NCBI GenBank assembly: GCA_003254905.1
Contig: QANU01021226.1
Span: forward strand, 45,127 to 109,126
Direction of reading: 5' to 3'
Origin: Nissolia schottii
Taxonomy: Eukaryota; Streptophyta; Magnoliopsida; Fabales; Fabaceae
DNA: 64,000 nucleotides
The notes beneath the pieces are model-generated. The model ran no database searches, was not told where the DNA came from, and saw only the letters and a list, made by a program, of their open reading frames with translations. The position numbers and the translations under genes are program-made. Each line of letters starts with the position of its first letter. The first letter of the stretch is position 1. Of the stretch, positions 34,866-46,060 are shown piece after piece.

Positions 34866-36290
34866 CCCTTGAACAGCTTTAGCAACTCCAATCCTCTTCA
34901 AGCTGTGATTGTCCTGTATGATGCATTGGTCATGGAACATAGTGAGGTGGCAATCTAGATTATGACAAAGCTTGGCTACAGCAATGAGATTGAAATTGAA
35001 ATTGGGTAGGTAAAGCACATTAGTCAAATAGAGGTTGGCATTGAACATTACAGTGCCTGAATGTCTTGCTGTGACTACTTGGCCATTAGGTAGAGAAATA
35101 TTAATTGGAGGATCAAGTGCCCTATAAGATTGAAAATAGGAGCTAGAACAACATATATGGTCAGTGGCTCCTGAGTCTAAAAGCCAAAAGCCTGTACCTG
35201 ATTGATTCTGCAGAAACTGGTTCGAGGCTGTGTTGGCTTGGGCAAAACGAACCTGAGAAGCATGTGCAGGCTGTTGAGGGTGTTGGATCAAAGCAAGGAG
35301 ACTTTGATACTGATCTGCAGTAAAACTGAATGCAGAAGGTGGAGCCTGGGCCTGCTCTGAGGATCGATCATCAGGAGCAGCAGAAACAGCATTTGCAACC
35401 TTTTTGGATTTATAGCCAGGGGGATACCCATGCTTCTTACGACACTCATCAATGGTGTGACCAAAATAACCACAGAAAGTACACTTCTTGGAATTCCTCT
35501 TAGACTTGCCCTGATCTTTATTAGTTTTCTGTGAGTCAGCAACAACAGCAGCAGAATGCTGAACTGAGGAGGGAAGGTGCATCATAACCTTGGGAGTGGA
35601 CTCATAGTTCAGTTGTCTCTCATGTTGTAAGACAAGAGAGAAAATGCGATTCAGAGCAGGGAAAGGATCCATAAGCAAAACCTGTGACCTTACTGTGTGA
35701 TATGCATCATTCAAACCTTTCAAGAACTTGATAGCTCTATCAGTGTCTCTCTGGTTTCTAATAGTAGTGAATGCACCACAGTTACATGTTACTGTGCATT
35801 TGCAATTGGGAATAGGACGGAACACATCCAATTCATCCCAAATGACCTTGAGATTAGTAAAGAACTGAGTTACGGATTGATCACCTTGTCTCACGGCAGA
35901 GATTTCTTCTTGAAGATCTGCAATCCGCAACAAGTCTCCTTGGGAAAAACGGTCTTTGAGCTCGGTCCAGACGTCATACGCTTTATCAATCCATAGCACA
36001 CTTTGTGCGATGGAAGGTTCAACTGCACGGAGTAACCATGAAAGTACCATGTGATTGCAGCGTTCCCATTGTCCATAAAGGACAGAAGAAGCATTTGGCA
36101 TGGGAATGGATCCATCAACAAACTTCACTTTGTTTTTGGACAAGAGTGCCATGCGCATTGCCCTGGACCAGCCATGGTAGTTAGAACCATTTAGCAGGGA
36201 AGACACAAGAACCAGAGAGGGATTCTCATTGGCGTGCAAGAAATATGGAGAGGTCGGATCCTGAGCAGGATCAGATGCAGGAGCAGCCAT
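34866..36290 (-). CDS. Copia gag and protease (partial polyprotein)
   Basis: Minus-strand frame starting at ATG 36290 (MAAPASDPAQDPTSPYFLH), about 475 residues before the N at 34865. It has the retrotransposon gag region (LLNGSNYHGWSRAMRMALLS), a CCHC zinc knuckle (CTFCGYFGHTIDEC, about residues 271-284) and the aspartic protease active site (WLLDSGATDHICC, about residue 370). A gag-pre-integrase-like region follows up to the gap. No internal stop was seen. The integrase that should follow is not present in the window. Confidence 0.88.
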
Positions 36291-36472
36291 TGCAAGAATT
36301 CAAGAAATACAAGCAAGAAGCAGAGAAAGAAAGAACAGGTTGAAGATGAGGATCGATCAGAGATGAAAAATCGATCAAAGATGGAGAATTCGAAGAAAGC
36401 ACCGTGAAGCAGCTATGGCGGTAAGGTGTGAGAGAAGAGAGGAGCGGAAGCAAAATTGCAGCTCTGATACCA

Positions 36473-36691
36473 TGATAAAACTATGAATGAAGTGAAAAAG
36501 AATTCTCAACTTGTATTGGAGCCCTTGGCTCAATATATATACATGTACAAAGTGGTGACTTGTAGGGCAAGTTTCACAATCAATCAATAACTAACTTAAC
36601 TAACAATTAGTTACACATGTACAGCTGGATTTAGCCAACTTCACTAACTTAGGGAGCAAGCTGAAAAGCTTTGCTTATTCACTCTCTATTA
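36473..36691 (-). repeat. 5' LTR of minus-strand copia
   Basis: 219 bp; adjoins the primer-binding site on the minus strand and is followed on the plus strand by the target duplicate cccgc. Confidence 0.9.
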
Positions 36692-36696
36692 CCCGC

Positions 36697-37119
36697 GCAG
36701 ATGCACGGAGTGATTAATAGTTCAAAACTTATGGTATTTGATGTTATAAGTTAAACCATATATCAAACAAAATATGGTTGTTGAATTTATAGTTAATGGG
36801 CTTCGATGTTTATATTTTCATTTCCATATATCAAACAAAGCTCTATCTGCTTCATTTTCATTTTCAAGCACATACTTTGGGTTCGCAGTGAAGGTTTACA
36901 AACCATTCACTCAAAAGTTTTTAAGCAAACCCAAATTAATGGGTACATGTCAGCTTGATAGAGCTCCTCATCTTAACTGTGTTTAACTGTGTTGACACTC
37001 AAGAAACACATTTAGTGGGTCGGACAAGTGGGACCAACATGAAACTTCAATACTGCACTAAAAAACAAACTAGATAATGTCAGAAGCAATGATATTGATA
37101 CGGACAAGTTTTATCGGAT

Positions 37120-37171
<52 letters not shown>

Positions 37172-37576
37172 TATTTATCACAATATCTTTATTTATGTCA
37201 AACTATTCATTATTATTACTTTTTAATTTTTTTTAAAATATATGGAACATTTAAAATATTTTTATGTGTCAATACTTGCTAATTTTTTAAGAGTTTATAT
37301 TATTATAAATGATTTAATATTTAAAATATTTTTTTACTTAAACACAATATAAACACTACTCAAAAAAACGTTTGGATATAATTCGGATACGTTTGGACAC
37401 CACTAATTATGAATGTTTTACATGGACACTTTTGAACACGTGTGATTTTAAACAAGTCTTTTCGTATATTAGTGTCTACAGTGTATCAAATACAAGGACA
37501 TGACAATCTTATGAAGTATATCTGCTCCCTCGTATTTCACACACATGATTGTACAAGTGTCACTCATAGAGGAACT
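36697..37576. other. Spacer, end of the duplicated segment, with (AT)n microsatellite
   Basis: Up to about 37312 this matches 52317-52918. It contains a pure AT dinucleotide run at about 37124-37163, much longer than in the other copy. Beyond 37312 the homology stops. No gene seen. Confidence 0.6.
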
Positions 37577-38136
37577 CATGGTTATTAAACTCTCGAGTTA
37601 ACTCATAAACTCTTACGAGTTTACGATTTTACTACACAAAACGAGTTAACACTTATGTAAACTCATTTTTGGTAGAATCGTACGAGTTTAAGTAAACTCT
37701 CGATTCTACTAACAAGTTTACGAGTTAAAATCTATTTACGAGTTTATCTCAAAACGTACAAATTTTGTAACTTTGTTAAATACTTATCTAACTTTGTTTA
37801 TATTAGATAATATATATTGAGTTTATTTAGCTAATTTCATATATCATAATTGAGTTATGTTTTATTGAACTATAAAATAATACCGATACTGAATAAAATA
37901 TGACATAACCACTAAGTGTCATGCATTAAGGCATATCTTATGATATTTCTTTCATTAATTTAATTTAAAGTTAACATTATTCAATTTCAATTATAAATAC
38001 AATATTTAAACAAGTTTAGTTCCTAATTATATTGCTTATAACATATTTTTTTTCACGTATGTAAAGTTGTACGAGTTTACGATTCGAGTTTACTGACTCC
38101 ACGAATTTATTTAAACTCTCGAGTTTCACAACCTTG
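37577..38136. mobile_element. hAT-like element (CAAGGTTGT family), about 560 bp
   Basis: Ends catggttattaaactctcg and ctcgagtttcacaaccttg are inverted repeats; the body is full of acgagttta motifs. In reverse orientation it is homologous throughout to 51133-51714. Flanks gaggaact and gaagcatt match only 5 of 8, so it is an older insertion. Confidence 0.75.
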
Positions 38137-39027
38137 GAAGCATTAAAATCACAAAACCATGTTCACACATACAAGGAAAAAATTGTTGGCTGGAGAAGGC
38201 CAAATTTAATTTTAAAATTTCAAAATTTTCTCACCTAGAACGCCATTAATGACTTTGTTTATATTTTTCTTTGGGTTCTTCTATTGCAGGGAAAAAAATT
38301 AGAGGAAGCCGTGGTGACTTGCCATGAAATCTCCGCCACTACTTCTACAACACAATTATAGATTGTGAGCTACCGCCACTGATGGTTGAAGGATGCAGTT
38401 GGTGGAACTCGATCGAAAGCACAACGTGACTGGATCTACGCAGTGGACAACGTACAGGAAATTGCACCAACGCGAGTTTGAAGATGCACGCCAAGCATCG
38501 GTGATGGGTAAATCTCTAGAAGGATAAGAATAAAGTGAATTCACAAAGAGGTCCGTTGATCTTCCCCTGCGAGGTGCACCTGCAAAGGCACTCTGACACT
38601 CAAGTAAGCACAAGTATTAGGAGAATTCTCTAAGAGTGAGAGTGAGAGGTACCTGATGACCTGAGAGGTCGTGTGCTTTTATAAGTGAGCTTAGAGTGCA
38701 AAGATAGAAGTAAGATAGAGATAAAGCGAGGGGGTTTGTATGTCCGCTCCCTTATTTATCTTTTTCAACTTATCTAAGAGTCGGTTGCAGACTGGGGAGG
38801 AGAGGTCGCCGCTACCTCCTCTTAACCTTGTTAGGCCGGACGGGGTTCGGAGCCTTTGGGCGTACGACCTTTTCCTCCTCTAAGTGCCATGAGGCTCCCT
38901 CTCTTTGGGTCGCTCTGACCAGTTGGGGAGAGCCTCTTCTGCTCCTTAGTGGGTTGGACCCTTCAGGATGCGAGCTCCTCTCCCTCTTAGAGGATTAGAG
39001 CTATCCGATCCTAGTTTTTAGCTTGTA
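38137..39027. other. Unidentified moderately GC-rich stretch
   Basis: Bases about 38330-39010 are richer in GC than their surroundings, with no open frame of note. The segment gagaggtcgccgctacctcc ... ttgttaggccggacgggg looks like LTR or transposon-end sequence, but I find no matching partner in the window. It separates the two RLP-segment copies. Confidence 0.4.
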
Positions 39028-39610
39028 ACAGTAACCATTCGTGAATGCACATCCAGCAAAGCACAAGACAGAGTATCTGCACTCACACCACCACTCTACG
39101 CAACAGTCTCCACAAAGAAAATTAAGAGTGAGTTTCCATGATAGTAATCACACAAGGCCCGTGTTTCCTAACTAACTCCCTGCAATGATGACCGCCCGAC
39201 TTGCTCATAGCCCCCTAATATTCTAGCTAAGAATAGAGCACGACATTTTGATACCAACAAGAAACCACCACCAACTAAGACCGAGAAACTCCCCCCAACA
39301 ACCAAGGCTCCTTGGTCACGCGCCTGCATCTATTTATGCATGGCTCGACGAACTTGTCCATCATCCATTCCCGCAGCCCCTCAACCGACGCCATGGCCTT
39401 TGCCGCCCACTGAGCCTTGTTTTTCATCTCCCCTGTCATCGAGTCCACCGACGGAGTGGATGGATGGCAGAATTGGTTTGGGTTGCACCCCAGCATGGAA
39501 AACCAAAGGTTCCTCCGTCCCTTTTGCAACCTGTTATTTACTGTTATTCTTCCCGTCATCCTCCTTGGGCCCCGGACCCACGTGACCAAGAAATGTCAAT
39601 ATGTAGAACG
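39028..39610 (-). mobile_element. LINE fragment, second copy (uninterrupted site)
   Basis: Homologous to 19058-19532 joined to 25863-25965, with the copia site intact near 39510. Encodes on the minus strand the C-terminal part of the LINE linker (GPRRMTGRITVNNRLQKG to CRRVTKEPWLLGGV) and the first part of the endonuclease. Its left edge at 39028 is a duplication breakpoint rather than a LINE end, since the first copy continues to 16995. Confidence 0.75.
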
Positions 39611-40294
39611 TAAAAGAAGGGTTAGAATTAACTCGAGGTAGGTAATTAATGTGAGCCACTACTTTATTACAAGTTTCTTGAAAAGACCGATAATAGTCTA
39701 TAAGGTGTTGAGTGCATCCGCGTAAGATAAGAAGAGAATTTTATGACTTAATCAAGCCAAAAACATGCGTGTTGATCATCCGATGCATTAAGTCCAGTCC
39801 TGGCACGACTCTTTATCAACTAGTCAGCTCAATTTGTTGTTTACCAATGACTCCAGACAAATTAGAAGAATTCAGAAGCCATGTCAGTCAGTTTGAGGAA
39901 TGCTATTTCTATAATTCATGTGAATGAATATTTAACAATTTAATTTCAAGAAGTAAAAGTTGTCTTAATATTATAAATGTTATATAAACTCTACCTTTAA
40001 ATAATATGAGACTTTACGAGATATTAACATATATGTTACAAGAAAATATTATTTATATTAATTAAATGTGAAACACTGGGTCAACTCATACTCTATAGAT
40101 TCACTATTAGACATAGATCTCATGAATGTGAATCTCATTGAAATCTAATCTAATGAGGTGTGACTACACCCACAAATACAAATAACACCACTCATGTTGC
40201 AATACCTCAACAATAAGTAGTTACAAATTCCATACTACTGATCACCAGCATACCTCAAACCAAGGTTTAACTGAACTAGTTTTAACTTGGAAGC

Positions 40295-40355
40295 ATGGGG
40301 CTTCGGTTAACATTGTTAGGGTGGAATTTTGGATTATGGATGGTTCTTCGTATGG
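40295..40355 (+). pseudogene. RLP exon 1 fragment interrupted by the gypsy element
   Basis: ATG 40295 opens MGLRLTLLGWNFGLWMVLRM, identical to the start of the intact RLP protein. The frame is cut after codon 20 by the retrotransposon LTR. The rest of this copy is not found beyond the element; after the gap at 45090 the upstream region starts again. Confidence 0.8.
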
Positions 40356-40582
40356 TGATACGTATGCAAAGGGAATTAGTTGGGAATTAGCCAGCTGTAA
40401 CTAGCAGTTAGCGTAACTGCCAGGGTTAGTTAGGAAAGGGGGGAAACTCAGCTACATAAGCTGATTGTAGAAGAAGGAATAAGCATGTGTGAATTGAGAA
40501 TAAACTCCTATTTCCCATTCTGTCATCTCTCTCGCTCTGGTCTCCCTCTATTCTCCTCTCTGTCTTCTCTTCTTTCCTAACA
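40356..40582 (+). repeat. 5' LTR of the gypsy element
   Basis: 227 bp by boundary logic: begins TGATACG where RLP homology stops and ends CA just before the primer-binding site. A pyrimidine-rich stretch (about 40510-40575) lies at its 3' end. No second LTR is available to confirm. Confidence 0.75.
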
Positions 40583-40610
40583 TTGGTATCCAGAGCCTCT
40601 CGATCCAGCC

Positions 40611-42308
40611 ATGGCAGAAGCTACGCGCCTTCAAACCGCAATGCGCGAGACGGAGGAAAGGATTCTGGCGGTAATTGAACCGCAATTGCGAGCAATGGAC
40701 AAACGCTATGAGTTACAGTTTGACAGCATCCAAGAAACCATGCGCGGCATCGGGCTGCAATTGGCGGAGCTGGGAATCGCACGGCGACAACGCGGCGGAG
40801 GCGACGGGGAGTATCGCGTCCCTACGAGGCTGACGCGGCTGGACTTCCCGAAATTCTGCCGCGACGACATAAGCATGTGGATCGCGAAGTGCGATCGGTT
40901 TTTTGCACTCGACGGGACTCCGGAGGGGGATAAGGTAGCGGTCGCCAGTATCGCCTTGGATGAAGGTTCCTTCAAGTGGTTCCAGAACCTTGAGCAGAGT
41001 TCTCAAGGATGCATCTCATGGCGAGAATTTGCCGACGCCATACAGGTCCAATTCGGGACCGAGTTCGACTCGCCGATGGAGGAGCTTAAACAGCTGGTGC
41101 AACATGGAAGTTTGGATGAGTATCAGGACAGATTCGATAAGCTGGTGTGCCATACCGAGTTGACGGAGCAACAGAAGTTGCAGTGCTTCATTGGTGGACT
41201 GAGTGCCGAGCTCAGTAATGGCGTCAAGCTGTTTGCACCGAGGTCGCTGTTGGAAGCCACGCGGATTGCGAAGTTGCAAGAGAGAAGCCACGCCTTGTTA
41301 CAGAAACCGCGAGGCAATTTTTTCTGAAATAACACGAGCAGTTGGCAAGACAAGAAACTCTTCCCGCCTCTCGGTGAGAAGAGGAATGATAAGGGGGACA
41401 AGAAGGGGGAGGTGGAAGAGGAACAGAAAGGAATCCTGGGGAAGCCAGGGTACACGTTCCGCGGGAAGCTCACACCGAAGGAGGTGGAGGAGCACCGTGC
41501 GCGCAACCTATGCTTCTTTTGCCATGAAAGATTTGGCCCCAACCATAGCTGCCCTCAGAAGAAGAAGCTCCAGTTCTTCCTTATGGAGGTGGACGAGGAC
41601 ATCGAGCAATCCGAGTTAGCGGATGGTGACTCGACGGCCGGTGGCCTCCCGGAGGAGGCTAGCGACATCAGCCCCACGGTTTCGTTGAATGCCCTCCACG
41701 GGGACTCCGCTTACCCCATGATGCGGATGATGGGATGGATTGGCAAGAAGAGGATTGTCGTGCTGGTGGACACGGGAAGCACGCACAACTTTGTGAATAA
41801 GGAGCTGTGTAAAGGGGACATTGCCCAGCCACGGCCAATGACACCGGTGCAGATTACAGTTGCGGACGGAGGTACAATTCCGGGAGCTGGCCGCTGTGAC
41901 AACATCCACTGGAAAATGCAGGGGTATGAATTTACTACTTCAGCTATTGCTATTTCCCTGAGTAGTTGTGATTTAATTCTAGGAATGCAGTGGCTTAGGC
42001 AGTGGGGAACCATTTCTTGGGATTTTAAGAACTTGGTTATGGAATTTTATATGGGTGATCAGAAGGTGAAATTGGTAGCCATGAAAGGAACAGCCAACAG
42101 GGTAGTTGATGCGGCTGGGCTGAACCATTTGTTGGTAACTGAAAAATACTGCTATATGTTACAATTGTTGCCTGGCACAAGTGAAGGCCTGTGTTGTGCC
42201 ATCCGAGCTGAGGAAGGTGATAAGGCTCAGGGGGATAGGCACACGGCTACACTGTTAGAAGAGTTTCAGGATGTGTTTGCTGAACCTAAGGAGTTGCCAC
42301 CATTTTGA
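40611..42308 (+). pseudogene. Gypsy gag and protease (stops at 41325 and 42306)
   Basis: One frame from ATG 40611: retrotransposon gag (LDFPKFCRDDISMWIAKCDRFF, about residue 80), then after a TGA at 41325-41327 the same frame continues to a Cys/His motif (CFFCHERFGPNHSC, about residues 302-315). The aspartic protease follows (VVLVDTGSTHNFVNKEL, active site DTG, about residue 386). The frame ends at TGA 42306-42308, where the pattern PPF-GIHDHKI implies a former Arg codon. Both TGAs could come from CGA by one C-to-T change. A third lesion, loss of one C in the run near 42385, shifts frame into the RT reading. Confidence 0.85.
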
Positions 42309-42394
42309 GGGATCCATGACCACAAAATTGTGTTAAAGGAGGGCTCCAACCCCACTGCTTTGCGGCCCTATAGATACCCCCTGCTCAGAAGGAC

Positions 42395-43981
42395 GTGATT
42401 GATAACATGGTCAAGGAGTTGTTAGACTCCGGGGTAATCCAGCCCAGTTCTTCGCCATTTGCTGCCCCTGTAGTTTTGGTGAAGAAGAAGGATGGCAGTT
42501 GGCGAATGTGTGTGGACTATAGAAGGTTGAACGACATGACCGTTAAGGCCAAATTCCCTATTCCACTAGTGGAGGATCTATTGGATGAATTGGGGGGAGC
42601 TAGGATTTTTTCCAAGCTGGACTTGCGCGCCGGGTATCATCAAATCCGCATGCGGCCCGAGGATGTAGCGAAAACAGCTTTCCAAACTCACGGGGGCCAA
42701 TTCGAGTATGTCGTAATGCCCTTTGGCTTATCCAATGCCCCGGCAACGTTTCAAGGTGCAATGAATGCTATTTTTGCCCCCTTACTACGAAAATGCGTCC
42801 TCATTTTTTTTGATGACATATTGGTCTATAGCGCCTGCCCTATGGATCATGTAGTGCGTCTGCGGGAGGTCCTTACAATTTTGAGAAAGCACAGCTTCTT
42901 TGCCAAACGCAGCAAATGCGCCTTCTTCACTTCGAAGATCGAATATTTGGGCCACTTTATTTCAGCAGAGGGGGTCACCACCGACCCTGCCAAGGTGGCT
43001 GCAGTCCAACAATGGCCGGAACCGCTGAATGTGAAGCAATTGCGGGGCTTTCTGGGGTTGACGGGGTACTATTGCCGGTTTATTAAGAATTACAGCATTA
43101 TTGCCGCTCCACTCACTGATTTGTTGAAGAAGGACGCATTTATGTGGACACATGAAGCGGCAGACACTTTCTTACAGCTTAAGAGGGCGTTAATTACAGC
43201 TCCGGTGTTGATTATTCCTGATCTCCAGAAGCCGTTTGTGGTGGAGACAGATGCTTCGGGCACTGGCATTGGTGCTGTCTTGATGCAGGACAACCACCCA
43301 GCAGCCTTCATCAGCAAAGTCCTGTCCCCCAAAAATCGGCTATTGTCCGTTTATGATCGCGAGCTGTTAGCATTGGTGCACGCCGTGTCCAAGTGGGACC
43401 AGTACCTGGCGGTGCAGCCGTTCACCATTCGAACAGACCAACAGAGCTTGAAGTTCTTGCTCGAACAGAGGCTGTCCACGCCTGCTCAGTACAGGTGGGT
43501 TACGAAGCTCATGGGCCTCTCCTATGTGATTCAGTACAAGAAGGGCCTTGAGAATGTGGCGGCAGACGCGCTCTCACGAGCCTCGCATGGGGAACTGTTA
43601 CACCTTGCGGTCTCTAACATCTCTTCGGAACTATGGCAGTTCATTAGGGAGGCTTACACCAAGGATCCTCATTTACAGCTATTAATGGCTGAATTGGGGG
43701 CCACACCTGCGCTGCACCCTCGTTACAGGCTGGTTGACAACTTTGTTTTCAAGGGGCACCGATTGGTCGTTCCGCACGATGAGGCTGTCAAGAACCTCAT
43801 TTTGCAGTGGCTGCATACGTCGCATCAAGGGGGCCACTCAGGCATTCGAGCTACAAGCCACAGAATCAAGTCCCTGTTTTATTGGAAGGGTTTAAATAGG
43901 GACGTCGCCAACTTTATTAGGCGCTGTGAGACTTGCCTTCGCTGTAAATACGAAACGGTGGCGCAACCGGGCCTGCTGTAG
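42395..43981 (+). pseudogene. Gypsy RT, RNase H and integrase zinc-finger region
   Basis: Frame of 528 codons. RT begins at the VKELLDSGVIQPSSSPFAAPVVLVKKKDG block, continues through FSKLDLRAGYHQIRM and has the catalytic FFDDILVYS motif (about residue 140). RNase H is marked by VETDASGTGIGAVLMQ and the SVYDRELLALVHA block. The integrase HHCC finger (H..GGHSGIRATSHR...CETCLRC) is at the C-terminal end. It stops at TAG 43979-43981, in a position where relatives have Gln before PLP, so a single C-to-T change explains it. The downstream frame is the same, so the 44021 part is a continuation. Confidence 0.88.
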
Positions 43982-45064
43982 CCACTGCCCATCCCCGAAG
44001 GAGTTTGGCAGAGCATCTCGATGGATTTCATTGAGAAACTCCCCAAATCAGCAGGCAAGGACACGATTTGGGTCATTGTTGACAGACTGAGCAAATACGC
44101 CCATTTCATTGCACTGGCGCACCCCTTTACTGCTTCTCAGTTGGCGGATAAATTCATTTCTAACATATACAGGCTTCATGGGGCACCTGCGAATGTGGTC
44201 AGCGACAGGGATCCTCTTTTTACCAGCAAGTTCTGGACAGCTTTCGTTGAGCAACTGGGCGTCACTCAGAGCCTCACCACCGCATACCACCCACAATCTG
44301 ATGGCCAGACAGAGGTCCTCAATCGCTGTTTGGAGCAATACCTACGGGCCATGACGTGGCAGAGCCCGGCGGAGTGGTGCAGGTGGTTGCCGCTCGCGGA
44401 GTGGTGGTACAACACCACTTTTCAGTCCGCGATTCAAACTACCCCATATGAGGTGATGTATGGGCAGCCACCGCCGCTGCATCTCCCCTATTTTCCCCAC
44501 AGCACCTTGGTGGAGGCAGTGGATCGCAGTTTCATTGCCCGTGAGAATATGCTTAGGCTGTTAAAAGGGAATTTGGTGAAGGCTCAAGCTCGTATGAAAC
44601 GATTGGCTGATAAAGGGCACTCGGATCGTGTTTTTGAGGAGGGCGAGTGGGTGTTTTTGAAACTCCAGCCCTATCGGCAGCACACCACACAGCATCGGAG
44701 TTCAGAGAAGTTGTCGCCCCGTTTCTTTGGGCCGTATCAGATTATTCGCAAGGTGGGCGAGGTCGCTTACACGCTAAAGCTCCCTGCGGCCTCCAAGATT
44801 CACCCCACATTCCATGTCTCACTGTTGAAGCCATGCCCGGACCCGACCGTCCAGCTCAGAGCCTTACCGCTGGAGTGGGGCCATCTGGAATTGCCTAAGG
44901 AGCCCCTAAAGATTTTGCAGCGCCGCATGGGCCGCCGGCGTCACCATGCCGTGACGGAGGTCTTGGTCCAGTGGAAAGGCGAACTGGAGGAGGAAGCTAC
45001 GTGGGAGACCTTGCACGAGCTGCAGAGGCTGTTCCCTGACTTCGATTGTGCATCAGTTCCTTGA
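43982..45064 (+). pseudogene. Gypsy integrase core and chromodomain
   Basis: Continues the polyprotein after the 43979 stop. Integrase catalytic core: MDFIEKLPKS region with the first Asp, VVSDRDPLFTSKFW with the second Asp, and the YHPQSDGQTEVLNR block ending in the catalytic Glu. A GPY/F-type module (FFGPYQIIRKVGEVAYTLKLP) and the IHPTFHVSLLKP motif follow. The last about 60 residues (ILQRRMGRRRHHAVTEVLVQWKG, then EATWE) form a chromodomain, which places the element in the chromovirus group. Stop TGA 45062-45064. Confidence 0.88.
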
Positions 45065-45090
45065 GGGCAAGGAAACTTTGAGGGGGGGAN

Positions 45091-45375
45091 CATCTATTTA
45101 TGCATGGCTCGACGAACTTGTCCATCATCCATTCCTGCAGCCCCTCAACCGACGCCATGGCCTTTGCCGCCCACTGAGCCTTGTTTTTCATCTCCCCTGT
45201 CATCGAGTCCACCGACGGAGTGGATGGATGGCAGAATTGGTTTGGGTTGCACCCCAGCATGGAAAACCAAAGGTTCCTCCGTCCCTTTTGCAACCTGTTA
45301 TTTACTGTTATTCTTCCCGTCATCCTCCTTGGGCCCCGGACCCACGTGACCAAGAAATGTCAATATGTAGAACGT
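45091..45375 (-). mobile_element. LINE fragment, third copy
   Basis: Starts directly after the N at 45090 and is nearly identical to 39329-39611. The copy begins mid-sequence at the gap, so its left edge is an assembly boundary, not a biological end. Confidence 0.7.
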
Positions 45376-46060
45376 AAAAGAAGGGTTAGAATTAACTCGA
45401 GGTAGGTAATTAATGTGAGCCACTACTTTATTACAAGTTTCTTGAAAAGACCGATAATAGTCTATAAGGTGTTGAGTGCATCCGCGTAAGATAAGAAGAG
45501 AATTTTATGACTTAATCAAGCCAAAAACATGCGTGTTGATCATCCGATGCATTAAGTCCAGTCCTGGCACGACTCTTTATCAACTAGTCAGCTCAATTTG
45601 TTGTTTACCAATGACTCCAGACAAATTAGAAGAATTCAGAAGCCATGTCAGTCAGTTTGAGGAATGCTATTTCTATAATTCATGTGAATGAATATTTAAC
45701 AATTTAATTTCAAGAAGTAAAAGTTGTCTTAATATTATAAATGTTATATAAACTCTATCTTTAAGTAACATGAGACTCTACCAGATATTAACATATATGT
45801 TACAAGAAAAATGTTATTTATATTAATTAAATGTGAAACACTGCGTCAACTCATACTCTATATATTCACTATTAGACATAAATCTCATGAATGTGAATCT
45901 CATTGAAATCTAATATAATGAGGTGTGACTACACCCACAAATACAAATAACACCACTCATGTTGCAATACCTCAACAATAAGTAGTTACAAATTCCATAC
46001 TACTGATCACCACCATACCTCAAACTAAGGTTTAACTAAACTAGTTTTAACTTGGAAGCA

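Larger units (their letters stand above)
31987..36691 (-). mobile_element. Ty1/copia LTR retrotransposon, minus strand, assembled as a mosaic
   Basis: The 219-bp LTRs at 31987-32205 and 36473-36691 are almost identical (one difference noticed), indicating a recent insertion. A 5-bp target duplication cccgc flanks it (31982-31986 and 36692-36696), and the empty site is seen at about 52311. The primer site complement gctctgatacca (36461-36472) and a polypurine tract (complement of 32206-32215) sit in the expected places. Gag-protease and RT-RNase H are present, but the integrase region is absent: single Ns at 33511 and 34865 bracket foreign sequence. Plus-strand LTR ends read TGATA...ATTA, not the usual TG...CA. 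Confidence 0.88.
40356..45089 (+). mobile_element. Ty3/gypsy chromovirus, 3' LTR missing at a gap
   Basis: The 5' LTR (40356-40582, TGATAC...AACA) is followed by a primer site (tggtatccagagc, 40584). The internal region encodes gag, protease, RT, RNase H, integrase and a C-terminal chromodomain. A polypurine tract ends at 45089, followed by a single N at 45090 and then LINE sequence, so the 3' LTR and the right target duplicate are absent. The insertion lies in RLP exon 1. Three stop codons and one frameshift break the polyprotein. Confidence 0.9.

Noticed and set aside
37124..37163. AT run as an origin or matrix-attachment signal
   Set aside because: A simple dinucleotide microsatellite explains it; it differs in length between duplicate segments as microsatellites do.
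44109..44898. Extra frames within the gypsy integrase region
   Set aside because: Out of frame with the recognised integrase and chromodomain; no independent motif.
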